Positions 7,181 to 15,790 of a stretch of DNA of 42,311 nucleotides are shown here, one piece after another. Location: contig CANGJV010000003.1 of NCBI GenBank assembly GCA_947454425.1, positions 1-42,311 on the forward strand, read 5' to 3'. This DNA comes from Candidatus Nanopelagicaceae bacterium (GTDB taxonomy: Bacteria > Actinomycetota > Actinomycetes > Nanopelagicales > Nanopelagicaceae). The translations under genes and the position numbers were made by a program. Within the stretch, counting starts at the first letter, position 1; the number at the start of each line of letters is the position of its first letter. A model generated the notes under the pieces. The model did no database searches and was not told the origin of the DNA. It saw only the letters and a program-made list of their open reading frames with translations.

Positions 7181-8173
7181 TTCTCTTAAAGTGACGTCTA
7201 CCGGGATAAATGAGATACCCAGGATTCTTGTAGCTTTTGCACCGCTTGTAACCATGGCTTTCCCAAGCATTGGAAGAATCGCCTTGATGTCGCCATCGAA
7301 AAGTGAGAGGGCCTTGATTACAAATCCTGGAGCCTGTCCGCTCCTTATCTTGCTCTGCGGATAGATGGTATTGAGGTATTTTGCAATATCTACAAATGAC
7401 ATCGTCCCTGCAGAGGCAAGAATTCGCTCACCCTTGGTTGCATCGTTCTTGATTGCTTGAACGTGCATCTGAGCCACATCGCGAACATCGACGATTGAGA
7501 AACGAAGATCAGGCAGCATTGGATCTTTACCTTTGAGGACGCGCTCAATCAGCGAAATAGATGAACCAAAGTTGTTATCAAGTGGAGCGCCTAATACGAG
7601 GACCGGATTAATTGTCGTCAAGGCCATCGAAGGTGCTTCGTTCTTAATGAAATCCCAAGCAGCACGTTCTGCCAAAGTCTTTGACTTTGTGTAAGCCTGT
7701 TGACCAATTGGGTGAGAGGTATCTGTCCACATCGTTTCATCGAATGCTGTTTTTCCCTCGGGCAACTCAATGCCATACACCGCGGCGACGGAAGAGGTCA
7801 GCACTACACGCCTTACACCAGCGCTCTGGGCTGCCTTAAGTGCACGCAAGGTTCCATCAACTGCTGGGCGAATGAGTTCGTTCTCATCCTTTGGTGATGC
7901 AATGGGGAATGGCGACGCAGTATGCATAAGAACGTCGATACCGTTGAGCGCATCCGACCAGCCTGAATCTTTTTCGAGATCAAGCTCAACAAAGGTCAGT
8001 CTCGAATCGAGATTGGAGTTATCTACCAGGTGAGGGCTAACAGCATCTATTACCTCTGCCGACTTTGAAAGATTGCGCACGGAAGCGCGAACTTCATACC
8101 CTTGATTGAGAAGTTGTAGGGTTACATGCTTTCCAATATATCCGCTGGCGCCGGTCAGAAGTACTTTTGTCAT
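7139..8173 (-). CDS. NAD(P)-dependent epimerase/dihydroflavonol-reductase-like protein (extended SDR)
   Basis: A 344-residue Rossmann-fold reductase. The nucleotide-binding motif is TGASGYIGKHV at residues 7-17, and the catalytic pair is in the YTKSK motif (about residue 175), with an upstream TSSVAAVYG serine motif. The stretch MHTASPF after strand 4 and the NPVLVLGAPL motif place it nearest the dihydroflavonol-4-reductase-like group that reduces aldehydes or ketones. The actual substrate is unknown. The ORF track starts at 8326, inside the divergent gene. The ATG at 8173 begins directly with the strand MTKVLLTGASG and is right for the family. It is divergent from the GH13 gene with only 18 nt between start codons. 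Confidence 0.9.
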   Translation of the reverse strand: MTKVLLTGASGYIGKHVTLQLLNQGYEVRASVRNLSKSAEVIDAVSPHLVDNSNLDSRLTFVELDLEKDSGWSDALNGIDVLMHTASPFPIASPKDENELIRPAVDGTLRALKAAQSAGVRRVVLTSSVAAVYGIELPEGKTAFDETMWTDTSHPIGQQAYTKSKTLAERAAWDFIKNEAPSMALTTINPVLVLGAPLDNNFGSSISLIERVLKGKDPMLPDLRFSIVDVRDVAQMHVQAIKNDATKGERILASAGTMSFVDIAKYLNTIYPQSKIRSGQAPGFVIKALSLFDGDIKAILPMLGKAMVTSGAKATRILGISFIPVDVTLRESADYLIKNGFIKK

Positions 8174-8179
8174 GTGCAC

Positions 8180-8185
8180 TAGAAT
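8180..8185 (+). promoter_or_regulatory. -10 box TAGAAT, leaderless start of the GH13 gene
   Basis: TAGAAT is followed by 6 nt and the ATG at 8192. The box lies in the 18-nt gap between two divergent start codons, so the two transcripts must start almost on top of each other. Confidence 0.5.
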
Positions 8186-8191
8186 GCCATA

Positions 8192-10018
8192 ATGAAGAAG
8201 AAAATCGGGATTATCGGGCAACCTCATCACGATGGTAGTGGGCTTTATGTAAGCAATATCGCGCCAGCCCTTGGTGAAAAAATCGAGCTCAAAGTTCGGG
8301 TTCCGCACGCTTATCAATTCGCTCAAGGGTTTGTTCGCGTCTATGAAGATGCAGAACCCCGCGTTTATCCGCTAAAGAAACTCAAAAGCGGAGAAAGCGA
8401 AGACTGGTATCACGTAACTCTAAAGGTCTATAACGTCCACACCATTTATAGATTCGTCTTTATCGGCGAAGGAAAGTATGAATGGCTTAATGCACATGGC
8501 CTCTTTGATCACGACGTACATAGCAATAGCGATTTTCAAATTGTGGCTACACCTGGAAATCCAGAGTGGATTAATTCATCAGTCTTCTATCAAATCTTCC
8601 CGGATCGATTTGCGCGCTCTGGCAAGATCGATATCACGCCAGATTGGGCATATCCAAGAGATTGGAATGAACTACCTCGCGGTCGAAGCAAATACACCGG
8701 CCAAGAGTTCTACGGTGGTGACTTGATTGGTGTAGAAGAGAAACTTGATTACATTGAGGGACTAGGCGTAAACGGAATCTATTTCACACCGATTTTTCCA
8801 TCCCGATCAAATCATCGCTACGACGCTACAAGTTTTGATGAAGTTGATCCAATTTTAGGTGGGGATAAAGCTTTCTTATCTCTCATCAAAAACGCAAAGA
8901 AAAGGCAGATTCGCATTCTTGGGGACCTGACGTCAAATCATTGCGGTAAAGGCCATAACTGGTTGACCAAAGCGAAGAAAGACCGAAAGTCACGAGAGCG
9001 TTCATTCTTCTACTGGGATAAGAAGATTAAATGGGGTTACGTTGGCTGGTTCGGACTTGAGTCCCTACCAAAATTTAATTACTCATCGCAAAGCTTGCGA
9101 CAGGTGATGTATGGGGCGAAGAATTCCATCGTCAAGAAATGGATTTCTCCTAAATTTGGGATGGCCGGTTGGCGCATTGATGTAGGAAATATGACCGGCG
9201 TCCAAGAAGGCGATAATTTTCATGATGAAGTCATGCAAGGAATCAGAAATGCAATGCATGAAGTCAATCCAGATACCTGGTTGGTTGCAGAAAATGGAGA
9301 CTTTAAAGCGAGTGATCTCAACGGCCTAGGCTGGCAAGGCGCAATGAATTATCAAGGATTTATGCGGCCACTATGGAATTGGATGAATCGCAATCCAGAA
9401 ATTACTGGTGGATTTCAGGGGCTTCCATTCTCAATGCCGAAAATTACGGGTGGGCAATTAGTAGCATCGATGAAGGAGTTCAATTCCTCTATTCCTTGGC
9501 GCTCACTCACCGGCAGTATGTTGCTGCTCGATTCGCATGACACAGCTCGAATGAGAACCGTTCTCTTGGGGGATAAGCAGGCTCATATTGCTGCCATGAC
9601 TCTCATGATGACCTATCCCGGAGTCCCATCAATCTTTGCTGGCGACGAGATCGGCCTTGAAGGATCGTGGGGCGAAGATGCCCGCCGAACTATTAATTGG
9701 GAAGATACTTCGAAATGGGATCACGATTTCTTCAGTGAGGTTAAAGAGTTGGTCGCAATTCGTAGATCACATGATGCACTCATTAATGGAGGATTACGGT
9801 GGGTGGCTGTCGAAGATGATTTCATTGCATTTTTGAGAGAGTCAGAGAAGGAATCAGTCCTCGTTCTGATTTCAAGGGCACCAATATCTGTCTCGCTCGA
9901 CATTAGCAATCTCGGGTACACCGTAGATAAGACACTTTACGGGCAAGAGGTTAAGGGCGCGAAGATTTCATTTAACTCCCGAAGTGCTACTCAGGGAGTT
10001 TGGCTCCTTAAAAAGTAA
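8192..10018 (+). CDS. GH13 alpha-glucan hydrolase (maltodextrin glucosidase/neopullulanase-like)
   Basis: A 608-residue cytoplasmic glycosidase that cuts alpha-1,4 (possibly alpha-1,6) glucosidic bonds in maltodextrins. The N-terminal ~125 residues form a beta-rich domain like CBM34. The catalytic barrel then starts with NSSVFYQIFPDRFARSG. The four GH13 regions are present: DLTSNHCG (about 243), GWRIDVGN with the Asp nucleophile (about 325), LVAENGD with the Glu acid/base (about 365) and LLDSHDTAR (about 445). Length and the extra N-domain resemble MalZ and neopullulanase, and no signal peptide is present. The start is the ATG 6 nt after TAGAAT. It stands alone, with no maltose transporter beside it, though the CUT1 locus at 37-41 kb is MalFG-like. 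Confidence 0.9.
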   Translation: MKKKIGIIGQPHHDGSGLYVSNIAPALGEKIELKVRVPHAYQFAQGFVRVYEDAEPRVYPLKKLKSGESEDWYHVTLKVYNVHTIYRFVFIGEGKYEWLNAHGLFDHDVHSNSDFQIVATPGNPEWINSSVFYQIFPDRFARSGKIDITPDWAYPRDWNELPRGRSKYTGQEFYGGDLIGVEEKLDYIEGLGVNGIYFTPIFPSRSNHRYDATSFDEVDPILGGDKAFLSLIKNAKKRQIRILGDLTSNHCGKGHNWLTKAKKDRKSRERSFFYWDKKIKWGYVGWFGLESLPKFNYSSQSLRQVMYGAKNSIVKKWISPKFGMAGWRIDVGNMTGVQEGDNFHDEVMQGIRNAMHEVNPDTWLVAENGDFKASDLNGLGWQGAMNYQGFMRPLWNWMNRNPEITGGFQGLPFSMPKITGGQLVASMKEFNSSIPWRSLTGSMLLLDSHDTARMRTVLLGDKQAHIAAMTLMMTYPGVPSIFAGDEIGLEGSWGEDARRTINWEDTSKWDHDFFSEVKELVAIRRSHDALINGGLRWVAVEDDFIAFLRESEKESVLVLISRAPISVSLDISNLGYTVDKTLYGQEVKGAKISFNSRSATQGVWLLKK

Positions 10019-10037
10019 TTTGAATTAAATCTACTTC

Positions 10038-10490
10038 TTACTTAACCGCAGCCTCGAGCTCGCTGACGATGAGTTTTGACATACCCATCATCGCACTCAT
10101 AGCAGCTGCAGCTTTTGCGGGATCTGGATTACCTAGGCACTCGCCAAGTTGTTTTGGAATGATTTGCCAAGACAAACCAAACTTATCCTTTAGCCAACCG
10201 CAGTTACCTGGCGCTCCTCCATCTGCAGTCAGAGCATCCCAGTACTTATCAACCTCTGCCTGGTCGTTACACCTAACAATTATTGAGAAAGCCTCAGTGA
10301 AAGAGAACATGTCGCCACCATTGAGGGCTACATATTTCAAGCCCAATAGCTCAAAGTCGATGGTGAGAACTTCGCCATCTGGCTTCTTAAAAATATTATG
10401 AATTGTGGAATTCTCGAAGAGATTTGTGTAGAGATTTACTGCTTCTTCTGCTTGATTATTAAACCAGAGCATGTGGCTTAGAGAGGTCAT
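10038..10490 (-). CDS. VOC-superfamily protein (PhnB-like)
   Basis: A 150-residue protein of the glyoxalase/VOC fold, PhnB-like branch. The typical opening is SHMLWFNNQAEEAVNLYTNLFENS, followed by VLTIDFELLGLKYVALNGGDMFSFTEAFSIIVRC and the signature GNCGWLKDKFGLSWQIIPKQL. The W-x-K-D-x-F-G-L-S-W-Q-I-x-P pattern is characteristic of this branch. Members are metal-binding or degenerate enzymes of unknown reaction. The ATG at 10490 is 6 nt from a TAATAT box with no Shine-Dalgarno. The gene is preceded on the same strand by the unknown secreted protein. Confidence 0.87.
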   Translation of the reverse strand: MTSLSHMLWFNNQAEEAVNLYTNLFENSTIHNIFKKPDGEVLTIDFELLGLKYVALNGGDMFSFTEAFSIIVRCNDQAEVDKYWDALTADGGAPGNCGWLKDKFGLSWQIIPKQLGECLGNPDPAKAAAAMSAMMGMSKLIVSELEAAVK

Positions 10491-10496
10491 AGCCGG

Positions 10497-10502
10497 ATAT
10501 TA
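10497..10502 (-). promoter_or_regulatory. -10 box TAATAT, predicted leaderless start
   Basis: TAATAT on the minus strand is followed by 6 nt and the ATG at 10490. It lies in the 19-nt gap after the secreted-protein gene, so the VOC gene is probably transcribed on its own. Confidence 0.55.
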
Positions 10503-10509
10503 CGCCAAT

Positions 10510-11472
10510 TTATAATCCTGACTGATCCCAAACGAACCATCTTTCAGAATTGTTGACAGATCGACTCGATTGCAAACCAGTAGGATTTGATGTAGGCGCC
10601 ATAGATTCAATCGTGAATTTGTTGACCCACTTGCCATCGAGAACTGCAGCATCTGGGGCGACCTGATAATTATTGAAGAGAATGGTCACTGTTGTGTTAT
10701 TGAAAGATGACCCAGTGACCTCTGTGCGTAAGCGACGCAAATCAATGGAGTTTTGGCCATAGTATTGAATGTAAGTTCCATCTGTTGGAACGCTGGATTC
10801 TTGAATGTAGCCGTGAATATTAATTCCGAACCCACAATTGGTCTTAAGCGTATCATCGTAAACGCCAGCAGCTTCTTGAGCGACATCTGAAGTGAAGCAA
10901 AGCGCAGAATCAGTATCGGTTCCATTCCGCGTGTGGGATCCAAAGAGCGAGTCTTCTGTAAACGCCCTGATCACTAAAGTTTTATCCGCACAAGTATTTA
11001 CCCAAGTTGACCCGTTGAAATATTGACCGGGGTGTAGATACACGGCATCCCATTTATCTGTATTGGAATCCGGCACGCCATCAAATTCACGAGCCAAATT
11101 TGAACCAGACCAGTTATTCCATTCGTATGGGTATCCTCCGGTTACATCCGTAACTCCAGAACCTGTTGCATCCCAGCCTGTACCTTCGGGAGTTAGATCT
11201 ACGCCGCTAAGTTCGATTGAAGTCAGGTCGAAGCTTTCGGTCGAGTTAACAAAACTCACTTGTGGCGTCATGGTTATTGAAGTGTCGCAGGCGGTAGTGC
11301 GTGCAACCCCTTGACCGAATTCAACTGAATTTCCAGAGTTGAGAGAGATGTTTGCCGCTAACGTATTTCCTAAGCCAGCTACAAGCACAAATGCGGCAAC
11401 ACCAGTAGCAACCTTTGCCTTCTTGCTACTGCGAAAACTTTGTATCAAACGGGCATCTCTTAGTTTTGACAT
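10510..11472 (-). CDS. Secreted protein of unknown function
   Basis: A 320-residue exported protein. A basic N-terminus (KLRDARLIQSFRSSKKAK) precedes a hydrophobic segment (VATGVAAFVLVAGLGNTLAA) with a likely cleavage after LAA. The mature part begins NISLNSGNSVEFGQGVARTTACD, is Gly/Asn/Thr-rich and beta-like, and carries about four cysteines (ACD, TCAD, LCF, NCG). It ends QSGL without an anchor motif. I recognise no named family; it could be a surface or pseudopilin-like structural protein. The ORF track starts at 11541; the ATG at 11472 is preferred because GGGAG lies upstream and the signal peptide fits. Downstream is the VOC gene; the divergent TetR gene starts about 120 nt away. Confidence 0.75.
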   Translation of the reverse strand: MSKLRDARLIQSFRSSKKAKVATGVAAFVLVAGLGNTLAANISLNSGNSVEFGQGVARTTACDTSITMTPQVSFVNSTESFDLTSIELSGVDLTPEGTGWDATGSGVTDVTGGYPYEWNNWSGSNLAREFDGVPDSNTDKWDAVYLHPGQYFNGSTWVNTCADKTLVIRAFTEDSLFGSHTRNGTDTDSALCFTSDVAQEAAGVYDDTLKTNCGFGINIHGYIQESSVPTDGTYIQYYGQNSIDLRRLRTEVTGSSFNNTTVTILFNNYQVAPDAAVLDGKWVNKFTIESMAPTSNPTGLQSSRSVNNSERWFVWDQSGL

Positions 11473-11582
11473 CTCTTGGTTCTCCCTCTTGAGGACTCCC
11501 TGGAGAGTCAATATCGGAATAATACTACGATATTCAATCAATACAAGAAGTTGGGAATAAGGAAAAACCGCCCAAATTCACC

Positions 11583-11588
11583 TAAACT
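11583..11588 (+). promoter_or_regulatory. -10 box TAAACT, leaderless start of the TetR gene
   Basis: TAAACT is followed by 6 nt and the ATG at 11595. There is no purine-rich ribosome binding site. Confidence 0.5.
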
Positions 11589-11594
11589 GAGCGC

Positions 11595-12227
11595 ATGGCC
11601 GCATCCGTCAAGGTTGCCCCCGAAGGGGGACGCAAGCACCAGTACGTTGCCCGAAATCGCGAGGCGATTATTAAGGCCACCCAGATGGCCCTGATTAAAT
11701 GGGGACCGGAAGTAACTGTTGAACAGATCGCCACTGAATCAAATATGGCGCTGAGCACCCTCTATAAGCACTTTGCCAGTAAAGAAGAGCTCTGCTTGAT
11801 TGCAGTGCAAAGTGCCTTTGCTGATTGGGAGGCGTGGAAAGATGAAAAACTTAGTAGCACTACCGATCCAATGAGCCACTTAGTTTTTGCAATGCGGCTC
11901 TTTGTTCGAGTCAGAACAACCCACCCAGAATATGGGCAAATGATAATTAGGAACTCAGGGCTTATTGCTCAAATGCTCCCACATTTTACAAATCAAATTG
12001 GAGCAGAGGTCAAAGCTCTCATTAAATCTGGCACTTTAAAAATGGATAACCCGACGGCGAGAGTTCTCAATTTAACTGCCGTCTTGTATGCAATTTTGCA
12101 ACAACAATTGCTCAGCCCAAAACCAAGTCCGGCTCAAGCTGATGAATCGATTCAGATCGCACTTACTATGTTTGCAATACCCGAGAAAATTTCTGCCAAG
12201 CTAATGGCTGAAAAACTTCCTATTTAA
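11595..12227 (+). CDS. TetR/AcrR-family transcriptional regulator
   Basis: A 210-residue regulator. The helix-turn-helix lies at about residues 24-66 (AIIKATQMALIKWGPEVTVEQIATESNMALSTLYKHFASKEEL), with the classical STLYKHF recognition helix. The C-terminal ~140 residues form the ligand/dimer domain (FADWEAWKDEKL and beyond) with no readable ligand. The target is unknown. The nearest candidates are the divergent secreted-protein gene, about 120 nt away, or its own promoter. The start is leaderless by the TAAACT box. It converges with xylB, leaving 53 nt between the stops. Family assignment is firm. Confidence 0.92.
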   Translation: MAASVKVAPEGGRKHQYVARNREAIIKATQMALIKWGPEVTVEQIATESNMALSTLYKHFASKEELCLIAVQSAFADWEAWKDEKLSSTTDPMSHLVFAMRLFVRVRTTHPEYGQMIIRNSGLIAQMLPHFTNQIGAEVKALIKSGTLKMDNPTARVLNLTAVLYAILQQQLLSPKPSPAQADESIQIALTMFAIPEKISAKLMAEKLPI

Positions 12228-12280
12228 CCTTTGAAATTACCAATTGCCGACGGCCAATTGCGTGCATCTCTCGCTTTTGG

Positions 12281-13660
12281 CTAAATTTTTTCAATCGCGT
12301 CAAGATAACGTTCCCGAACATCCGAGGCTGAATGAGACGGAGTAATCTTTTTCTCGTCTCGAGTGCTCCAGTGAGGCGGTGTTGAGGCGCCAGAGAGGGC
12401 CCATGCAGCTTGTTTCGCCGCTCCATCTGCAACATATTCACTGACTTGAGGGATGATGATTTCGTGGTTAAAGAGATCTGATGCAATCTGTTGAACCGCC
12501 AGATTTTGAGCAGCCCCACCAATTAAGAGAATGCGGTCAAAGGAGTGTCCTAGGTTTGTTAGCGCTTGAGTTGCATAAGCCATGCTCGCAATTACGCCTT
12601 CAATGGAAGCGCGCGCGATATTAGATGGCGTGAAATTGTGATGAGAGATATTGAGAATTTGTCCTTTCGCATCAGGTCGATTTGGGGTTCGCTCTCCATC
12701 AAAATGTGGAAGAAAGGTCAAACCGCCTGCGCCTGATTGAGCGGACAAGGCTAATTCACTAAATTTCTCAAATGTCACTCCTAACATCTCCGAAGTAGAT
12801 GCAAATATCTTTGCCGCGTTGAGGGTGCAGACAAGTGGCATGAAGTTGCCAGTTGCATCTGCAAAGCCAGCAACTTGACCAGTTTCATCAGAGCTACCCG
12901 TTTGCGTCACCAGAAATGCGGTCCCACTTGTACCAAGTGAAATAACTAAGTCGCCAACCTTTGCTCCGAGTCCGAGAGCAGCACCAGCATTATCGCCCAC
13001 ACCAGCCGCAATTCTGATTGAGCTATCTTCGAATCCGAAGGCACTAGGGCCGATTACTTTAGGAAGAATAAGATTGGTATGTCCCAGCGCTGATTTCAAA
13101 ATTTCTAACTGATATGTGTCCTCGCTGGGATTGAAGTATCCGGTTCCCGAAGCATCCGAGCGATCAGTGAAGAGATCTGCGAGATCCTTACTTCCAGATA
13201 GTTTCCAAGATAGCCAGTCATGGGGGAGCGCTACTGCTCTCACCCGCGCTGCATTCTCAGGTTCATTTTCTAGTAACCAACGTAGTTTTGTAGCGGTAAA
13301 GGATGCAACGAGTTTGGAACCAACTCGCTTATGAATATCTGGGAACTCATGATTGAGATATTCAGCTTGATTGCTGGAACGAGTGTCGTTCCATAACAAA
13401 GCAGGTCGAATAACATCACCATTTTCATCGAGTGCAACCATTCCGTGTTGTTGCCCAGCAATAGAAATCGCGTCGATGTGAGATAAACCGCCAATCTCCG
13501 CAATTGCTTCGGTCAGCGCTTCATACCAATATTGTGGATCCACCTCAGTTCCATCTGGATGTGGTCGTGAAGCAGTAGCAATGAGCTCACCGCTCTCTGC
13601 ATCACGAACGACAACCTTTACTGATTGAGTTGAAGAATCAACGCCAAGAACTCTTGCCAT
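12281..13660 (-). CDS. xylB: Xylulokinase
   Basis: A 459-residue FGGY-family kinase that phosphorylates D-xylulose to xylulose 5-phosphate with ATP, in the cytoplasm. Evidence includes the N-terminal phosphate motif GVDSSTQSVKVVV, the substrate-pocket stretch ISIAGQQHGMVAL that is typical of xylulokinases, PALLWNDTRS, the catalytic region IAAGVGDNAGAALG and the C-terminal LIGGAAQNLAVQQIASD. The start overlaps the xylA stop by one nucleotide (TAATG), so the two are translationally coupled. It is the last gene of the long minus-strand array. The direct pairing with xylose isomerase fixes the substrate as xylulose rather than glycerol or gluconate. Confidence 0.95.
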   Translation of the reverse strand: MARVLGVDSSTQSVKVVVRDAESGELIATASRPHPDGTEVDPQYWYEALTEAIAEIGGLSHIDAISIAGQQHGMVALDENGDVIRPALLWNDTRSSNQAEYLNHEFPDIHKRVGSKLVASFTATKLRWLLENEPENAARVRAVALPHDWLSWKLSGSKDLADLFTDRSDASGTGYFNPSEDTYQLEILKSALGHTNLILPKVIGPSAFGFEDSSIRIAAGVGDNAGAALGLGAKVGDLVISLGTSGTAFLVTQTGSSDETGQVAGFADATGNFMPLVCTLNAAKIFASTSEMLGVTFEKFSELALSAQSGAGGLTFLPHFDGERTPNRPDAKGQILNISHHNFTPSNIARASIEGVIASMAYATQALTNLGHSFDRILLIGGAAQNLAVQQIASDLFNHEIIIPQVSEYVADGAAKQAAWALSGASTPPHWSTRDEKKITPSHSASDVRERYLDAIEKI

Positions 13661-14826
13661 TACTCGTCCGAAACACCCATCAGATGTTCAAGGGCCAATT
13701 GATCGAGAATCTCATACCCATATCCGCGCTTTCCAGCCGCCTCTACATCAAAACTATCTGAGGCGAGATCACGCCAACTTTCATTTGCAGCCAAGGTTGG
13801 CTCAGATAACCCAGGAATATTGGAGTTCTTCATCGCTTCGATCACCCGAGGATCTTTACGAAATTTAGCAGCGCGGTCTTTAAGAATGAGATACATACGC
13901 ATATTTGATGTCGCTGATGCCCATACTCCCGAATCATCATCGGTACGTACTGGCTTGTAATCGAAATGCTTAGGACCAGAGTATTGATATCTTTCAAGGA
14001 GATCTACCAAGAAGAATGCGCTCTTGAGATCGCCATGGCCAAAGACGAAGTCCTGGTCGTACTTCGGCCCTCTTTGTCCATTGAGATCGATATGGAAGAG
14101 TTTTTTCTGCCAAAGCGCCTGTGCAATTCCGTGCACAAAGTTAAGGTTTGCCATCTGTTCGTGGCCTACCTCAGGATTAAGTCCGACAAGTTCTGGATGG
14201 TCGAGAGTTGATATAAATCCGAGCGCATGACCGATGGTGGGCAAGAAGATATCTCCACGAGGTTCATTTGGCTTAGGTTCGATTGCAAACTTGATGTTGT
14301 AGCCGTTATCAATTACAAATTGCGAGAGGATATTAAATCCTTCCTTATACCGTTCTAGCGCAACGTAAGCATCCTTAGAGCTTTCAGATTCAGCCCCTTC
14401 GCGCCCTCCCCAGCAGACATAAATCTGCGCACCAAGTTCGACAGCCAGCTCGATATTGCGCATTGCCTTTCGAATGGCATATCTACGAATATCCCGATCA
14501 TTACTTGTAAGTGCACCATCTTTAAATACTGGATGAGAGAAAAGATTGGTGGTCGCCATCGGTACCGCCATATTATTTTCGCTCAGCGCCTTCTTGAAAC
14601 GATTGATGTGGTGAAGTCGATCTGTATCGTTTGAACCGAAGGGAATTAAATCATCATCGTGGAAGGTGACCCCGTAAGCACCACGAGCGGCAAGCTCTTC
14701 CACTGTTCGAACTGGATCCAACGGTTCGCGAGTGTGATCGCCAAAAGGATCCCTCGCCTGCCAACCTACGGTCCATAGGCCGAATGTGAACTTATCTGCT
14801 TGTGTTGCCTGATATGAATTGCTCAT
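13660..14826 (-). CDS. xylA: Xylose isomerase (class I, actinobacterial type)
   Basis: A 388-residue TIM-barrel enzyme converting D-xylose to D-xylulose using two divalent metals. It has the size and N-terminus of the short Streptomyces-type enzymes ([18 protein letters not shown]). Catalytic His56 is in VTFHDDDL. Metal ligands are Glu183 in [12 protein letters not shown] (with Lys185), Glu219 and His222 in [10 protein letters not shown], Asp247 in HIDLNGQ, Asp257 and Asp259 in KYDQDF, and the Asp in HFDYKP. AAGGAGA lies upstream of the ATG. The preceding SGNH gene ends only 25 nt away, so xylAB probably belongs to the hemicellulose operon. I see no separate xylose promoter. Confidence 0.97.
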   Translation of the reverse strand: MSNSYQATQADKFTFGLWTVGWQARDPFGDHTREPLDPVRTVEELAARGAYGVTFHDDDLIPFGSNDTDRLHHINRFKKALSENNMAVPMATTNLFSHPVFKDGALTSNDRDIRRYAIRKAMRNIELAVELGAQIYVCWGGREGAESESSKDAYVALERYKEGFNILSQFVIDNGYNIKFAIEPKPNEPRGDIFLPTIGHALGFISTLDHPELVGLNPEVGHEQMANLNFVHGIAQALWQKKLFHIDLNGQRGPKYDQDFVFGHGDLKSAFFLVDLLERYQYSGPKHFDYKPVRTDDDSGVWASATSNMRMYLILKDRAAKFRKDPRVIEAMKNSNIPGLSEPTLAANESWRDLASDSFDVEAAGKRGYGYEILDQLALEHLMGVSDE

Positions 14827-14851
14827 GAATCTCTCCTTCTCGCTAGATAGT

Positions 14852-15784
14852 TTATTTCGAAAGTCCCAATTTGGATAAGGTTAATTTCTCTTCTAGCGCG
14901 GGGGTCAGATATTTGACGTAGCTTTCGGAGAAGTGCCATTGATCAAAATAGGCAAGCTTATTGGCAATGACTACCGGACATAGAACAGGGTTGCAAGCCC
15001 AAGCCACAGTATCGATATAGATTCCAGAGATTGCCTTTGTTGCTGCCGCTTCCGTTTTGTTATAGCGAGCATTATCTGCCTGCGAACGACCAGAGGCGCA
15101 AAGAGCAATATTGGCGCGAGGGCGGCTAACGCATGAGATGGGATCCTGGCTCATGCTTGGGTTGTTACCAATGACTATCACCTTACTTGAAAGAGTAGAT
15201 AGGTTCTTTAGCGCGATTGGAAACTCCTTCTCCCACATAAATGGAGTGTCAAAATCAGAGATTTTCCCATCAACTACAGCGGGCTTCCATTGATCTGTGA
15301 CAATCAATGCGGCCGGCTTTAACTCTTTGATAATTGGCAAGACCTTGTTCTGCCACTGAATGCACTCGTCAAATGGCTTGTTGAGTTGGTAGCTCCAGAT
15401 TGGAACCTGAACAATTGGACAAGCAAGTTTTGCAAAGAGTCTGACTTTAAACTTATTCTTCTTTCCGATTGTATTGAGAGCGCTCATCCACATAGATGCG
15501 TGAGAGTCGCCGTAAAGAACAACTAGCTTGGATGAGGTGAGATCTCCACCCTCACATATTGGTGTATCAGTGGAAGGGAAGTCCACCGAGCACTCTTGAT
15601 CAAGCCAGAAGCTCTTATCGGTACGCGCTGTCACAATAGTTTTCGCCAGAGCTGCCGGCAACGAAGTTATCTTCGTAGCGGCATTTACATCGCTTGTGAT
15701 CTTCTGGGAAATCGTCGCGGCACTTGCCGGCAAAGAGATTGCAAGCAAGGCAGTTGCTAGGAGTGCCGTCATTATTCTTTTCAT
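14852..15784 (-). CDS. Secreted SGNH-domain protein (detached OafA-type C-terminal domain)
   Basis: A 310-residue exported protein. The signal peptide is [23 protein letters not shown]. The SGNH catalytic serine lies in [16 protein letters not shown], the motif that follows the membrane part in OafA/OatA-type acyltransferases. The C-terminal Asp/His pair is in [15 protein letters not shown]. Paired cysteines (ECSVDF and later) suggest disulfides outside the cell. In most relatives this domain is fused to the acyltransferase-3 membrane domain, whereas here the membrane part is the adjacent upstream gene, ending 6 nt before this start. Together they should transfer acetyl groups to an exported or surface glycan. 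No lipobox is visible. Confidence 0.85.
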   Translation of the reverse strand: MKRIMTALLATALLAISLPASAATISQKITSDVNAATKITSLPAALAKTIVTARTDKSFWLDQECSVDFPSTDTPICEGGDLTSSKLVVLYGDSHASMWMSALNTIGKKNKFKVRLFAKLACPIVQVPIWSYQLNKPFDECIQWQNKVLPIIKELKPAALIVTDQWKPAVVDGKISDFDTPFMWEKEFPIALKNLSTLSSKVIVIGNNPSMSQDPISCVSRPRANIALCASGRSQADNARYNKTEAAATKAISGIYIDTVAWACNPVLCPVVIANKLAYFDQWHFSESYVKYLTPALEEKLTLSKLGLSK

Positions 15785-15790
15785 CTTTAC

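Noticed and set aside
12241-12260. CAATTG…CAATTG inverted repeat between the converging tetR and xylB genes
   Set aside because: The stem is only 6 bp of mostly AT pairs and no T-run follows on either strand, so it is too weak to call a terminator.
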